DNA of 64,000 nucleotides from JBEKTW01 sp049515655 (GTDB lineage: Bacteria > Bacteroidota > Ignavibacteria > UBA10030 > SZUA-254): positions 166,943 through 230,942 of the forward strand of contig JBEKTW010000011.1 in assembly GCA_049515655.1 (NCBI GenBank). The letters run 5' to 3'. Made by a program: the position numbers and the translations under genes. Below are positions 62,401 through 64,000 of the stretch, piece after piece. The notes under the pieces were generated by a model, which worked only from the letters and a program-made list of their open reading frames with translations, was not told the origin of the DNA and ran no database searches. The stretch's first letter is position 1; the number at the start of each line of letters is the position of its first letter.

Positions 62401-63530
62401 GCACCGATCGTTACAGCACCTGTAAATGTCTTTGTGCCCGTGGCATTGGTGATGCTCAATATGCCGCTTGTTCCGGTGCCAATTGTTGTAGTTCCTGAGA
62501 CAGTCCATGCAAAAGCTCCGGCAACGCTCAATGTCGTACCATTACCAACGTCGAGATTGCCTGACATAACCCTGCCTGCCGTCTCAGTCCATGTCTTTGT
62601 GCCCGAACCGGAGGTACCTAAGTTACTATATGCGACATCTTTTATTGTTTGGTTTCCAGCAGCAGTGTAATTGACGGTATTGCCGGAAGCGCTTACAGTT
62701 AGCGTTGTAAATGTAGCTACGGTCGTTGCGCTGAGATTAAGTACACCAGTGGCAGCGTTGGTAAAAGCAGTGACTGTTCCCGTACCACTCATATTAAATG
62801 TGAGATTATTGGTAACAGTCGTTGAAGTAGTTGTTCCCGTACCAGAGCGGTTAACAATTCCATTGTTGGTAAGAGTGGTAACTGAACAAGTTCCACCGAG
62901 GTTTAGTGTGCCTGATGAACTGTTGCTCAATGTTCCAGTGCCTGCGAGAGCAGTATTAGCAGTCAATGTCCCATTGTTTGTCAATACAATGGTCGTAACT
63001 GTAACGCTCGGAATCGTAGTAGTAGTACTTCCGCCAACCGCCTGTGCGTTAGTTGAAAATGTATGCACTCCAGTGCTGGCAGTGAATGTTGTGGCGTTGT
63101 TCGTTATGCCATTGGCAAAGGTCATTGCCGCAGCGGCAGTTTCGTTCCACACAGCGCCGCTATTCAGCGTAACAGCGCCAGTGAACGTCTTGGCTCCTGT
63201 TGCACTGTTGAAGGTTATGGTGCCGGTTATGTTGGTAGTGCCTGAGACAGCAAGAGTGAAGCCTCCAACAGTCAGAGCCGATCCGGTCGCGATACTTAGG
63301 TTTGTACAGGCTGCCGCAGCGGTTACTGTAACAGTCCATCCGCCTTCAATAATAGCATTATCAGCAGCAACAGGAGCAGAAGCCCCTGGTGCACCGCCTG
63401 AAGTGGCAGACCAAGTAGAGGTCGCATTCCAGTTGCCAGATGCAACAGAATAGCGATCCGCCGCCATTGCCGTCGTCCCCAGCGCGACAATCAGCACCGC
63501 GGTAAACAAAAATAGAATTGATTTTTTCAT
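59475..63530 (-). CDS. Large repetitive surface protein with T9SS sorting domain
   Basis: The 1351-aa protein begins with a signal peptide (MKKSILFLFTAVLIVALG, ending TAMAA) and ends with a type A T9SS sorting domain (QNYPNPFNPTTDIKFWI, then SPSGVYFYRLQSG). Between lie threonine/glycine/asparagine-rich repeats, about 1000 residues, with recurring blocks such as TKTFTGAVTLNSG, GTLNLGGTATITTL and NTVNYTGG, predicted to form a beta-helix or stacked beta-sandwiches. A fibronectin-III-like module (about 1175-1265, VNLEWSTVSETNTLGFYVER) precedes the tail. Two W-GN/W-TASNW segments mark cell-surface adhesin-like domains. The frame extends to 63641, but ATG at 63530 behind GGGG is chosen as it starts the signal peptide. 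Function probably adhesion or surface layer. Confidence 0.88.
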   Translation of the reverse strand: MKKSILFLFTAVLIVALGTTAMAADRYSVASGNWNATSTWSATSGGAPGASAPVAADNAIIEGGWTVTVTAAAACTNLSIATGSALTVGGFTLAVSGTTNITGTITFNSATGAKTFTGAVTLNSGAVWNETAAAAMTFANGITNNATTFTASTGVHTFSTNAQAVGGSTTTTIPSVTVTTIVLTNNGTLTANTALAGTGTLSNSSSGTLNLGGTCSVTTLTNNGIVNRSGTGTTTSTTVTNNLTFNMSGTGTVTAFTNAATGVLNLSATTVATFTTLTVSASGNTVNYTAAGNQTIKDVAYSNLGTSGSGTKTWTETAGRVMSGNLDVGNGTTLSVAGAFAWTVSGTTTIGTGTSGILSITNATGTKTFTGAVTIGAGGSFTETAAATLAFSSDVTIGGTLTLSGAAAVSITGNFTNNSTFTCATSTVTFNAAGAQSIGGSGTITFDNLTLSGSGTKTFAAAVTANGTLSIAGGVVADLGTFTSSAGMLTLGGTNQTSGSWGSSSSSATHQNDTYFAASTGIVNIAGLVDTWTGGTSTDWNTASNWDAAAVPTSSDDAVVNSGGNQPSVDATANCNNLTVNTGATVTNNSTLTVAAALSGAGTLVNSATGVLNLGGTATITTLTSTAAGNTVNYTGGAQTVKTGTYVNLGLSGTGAKTTATVTVNGVYNIGGDATVVPSALPTYGAGATIEYSKTAPYTAPTTELPATFAGTGGVIIAGTGAITVSTGGTTYNFSGGGLTINSGATLNMNRPLTVSQATTVSGTLTFGSTTTRAYTLTGDVTLNSGSTWTATAGTHTYTIAGNFTNNATTFTPSTGVHTFSGSNKTISGSTTTAIASITVSGTVTVNGTVTASTALAGAGTVSVGATGTLNVNFTGAMGLTNLATTAGSIVKYGYGGIQTVKAITYDNLTLAGSGAKTTTGITVGGVLTMAGTATASAAPIYTGSASLVYAGSALQTTGVELLTTMGRPVTINNSNGVNLNASTTLNADLTFTNGIIITGANTLTVSSGVSVTGAGAGKYVQGNLARHYGSAGTLTFDIGTANGYSPVDINATAGTFPTTTPFTVYATQGVPAGVGDPTKTLARSWTLTNGDVSTADLTFYYLAGDVNGTESNYGVARKDAGIWIELGGVDDPVNHKIPITGISTFSDWTAGEAGALPVEIASFTAKAVANNVNLEWSTVSETNTLGFYVERSNKTGSFTAVSSLIAGAGTSTAQHNYSYADNSVGSGTYYYRLHQVDKDGKGTYSNVITVTVTSVLSVGEEEGVPTVFKLQQNYPNPFNPTTDIKFWIKDAAFTTLKVYNSLGQEVASLVNGMMQPGRYVATWYANASPSGVYFYRLQSGSNVSVGMLLK

Positions 63531-63555
63531 GAAATTCCCCATGAAATTGTTAGTG

Positions 63556-63583
63556 AATATAGTGATTTGGTTATTTAGTGAAA
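63556..63583 (-). promoter_or_regulatory. Possible promoter of the repetitive T9SS gene
   Basis: Minus-strand TTTCAC (63583-63578), 16 bp, TATATT (63561-63556), about 25 bp before the start codon. The -35 is poor. The ~290 bp upstream of it, to 63876, hold no recognisable gene. Confidence 0.3.
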
Positions 63584-63876
63584 TTCGTTTTTGGTTGAAA
63601 GAATGAATAGAATCGAGCAGAGCAGAACTGGTTGCAGGCAAACCCCAAAACTCAAACCCCGAAACTCCAAACTCGTATTGAGCCTTGATCCCCTTACTCG
63701 TTCCCCTTTTCGTTCATTCAATATATGACAATGAGAAAAGAAAGTCAAGGGAAAAAGGTAAAAATCGCACAAAGAGCCAATTTTTGACACGGTAGATTTA
63801 ACGAAAGTGACGCACTTTTAACGATCTACTCCATAAATGCCCCCGATTGAGGAACTACAGCCATCCCATCCCGGAT

Positions 63877-64000
63877 AGTGTCTGAACCGGGATTCGCATG
63901 ATTTAAGGATTGCCATGATTATCTTTCATCCCGGTCATCCTTGAATCTTTCTCTCCAAACCCAGCCACTTCCATCTCTCAACATCTCATTATCTCAAAAT
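63877..64000 (+). repeat. 233-bp repeat, copy 3, cut by the window end
   Basis: From TGTCTGAACCGGGATT (63879) the sequence follows copy 2 for over 120 bases to the end of the window with only about two differences (CTTTCATCCCGG for CTCTCATTCCGG). It has the same orientation as copies 1 and 2. The T9SS gene therefore lies between copies in direct orientation. Confidence 0.85.

Noticed and set aside
62089..63453. Two plus-strand open frames (193 and 260 codons) rich in valine, alanine and proline
   Set aside because: They are antisense to the threonine/asparagine-rich repeats of the T9SS protein, whose codons leave the opposite strand free of stops. No start signals or real domain features.
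1..64000. CRISPR arrays, tRNA or rRNA genes, integrases or IS transposases
   Set aside because: A reading of both strands gave no regularly spaced repeat-spacer array, no clear tRNA T-arm sequence and no DDE or tyrosine-recombinase protein. A tool such as tRNAscan-SE would settle the tRNA point.

Overview
The window is a gene-dense bacterial chromosome segment of roughly 50-55% G+C by eye. It points to the Bacteroidota/Chlorobiota/Ignavibacteriota (FCB) group, most like Ignavibacteria. Two giant secreted proteins end in type IX secretion (T9SS) sorting domains, with YPNPF and QNYPNPFNPTT signatures. Cell-surface genes follow FCB patterns: a gingipain-family C25 protease, a TolC/MFP/CzcA efflux operon and multi-PAS/GAF hybrid kinases. 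Several transcription-unit starts carry TTGnnn-N17-TAnnnT promoters, which resemble the standard sigma-70 pattern rather than the TAnnTTTG pattern of class Bacteroidia. No tRNA, rRNA, CRISPR array or recognisable transposase was seen.

Layout. 1-5.9 kb: the 3' part of enolase, then a small accessory island. The island holds an ORF6N-domain gene bracketed by the true enolase end and a diverged second copy of the enolase tail, a large DNA methyltransferase with a possible nuclease tail, and a AAA ATPase flanked by 22-bp near-identical repeats. 5.9-13.5 kb: phosphohexomutase, then (minus strand) an aminotransferase and a 1647-aa hybrid histidine kinase. 13.7-21.8 kb (minus): a heavy-metal-type RND efflux operon running small secreted protein, TolC, adaptor, DUF2279 protein, beta-barrel protein, CzcA-like pump. 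21.9-27.3 kb (plus): a membrane protein fused to a THEP1-like NTPase, the stub of a TonB-dependent receptor, and a membrane-bound hybrid kinase sharing cassettes with the first one.

27.3-42.0 kb (minus): a long carbohydrate-use cluster. In transcription order it holds an RbsC-type permease, sugar-binding lipoprotein, RbsA-type ATPase, sugar porter, FucP-type permease, ROK kinase, a TPR membrane protein, a secreted GH38 alpha-mannosidase and a secreted Xaa-Pro peptidase. Uptake, phosphorylation and mannoside hydrolysis would work together. 42.1-43.1 kb: DUF421 protein and YjbQ. 43.2-53.4 kb (plus): a surface-polysaccharide cluster (Wzx flippase, three GT4 glycosyltransferases, two methyltransferases, a polytopic membrane protein, a GT9 heptosyltransferase and a WecG/TagA enzyme), mostly with 4-nt overlaps. 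The WecG gene overlaps a 1821-aa C25/PorU2-like protease gene, suggesting a link between glycan synthesis and T9SS surface anchoring.

58.9-64 kb: two tandem 233-bp repeats, a strong terminator, a minus-strand gene for a repetitive T9SS-secreted surface protein, and a third repeat copy running off the window end. Most promising for follow-up are the enolase-tail island with its ORF6N palindromes, the repeat-flanked ATPase, the membrane/THEP1 fusion, the GT26-C25 coupling and the 233-bp repeats around the T9SS gene.
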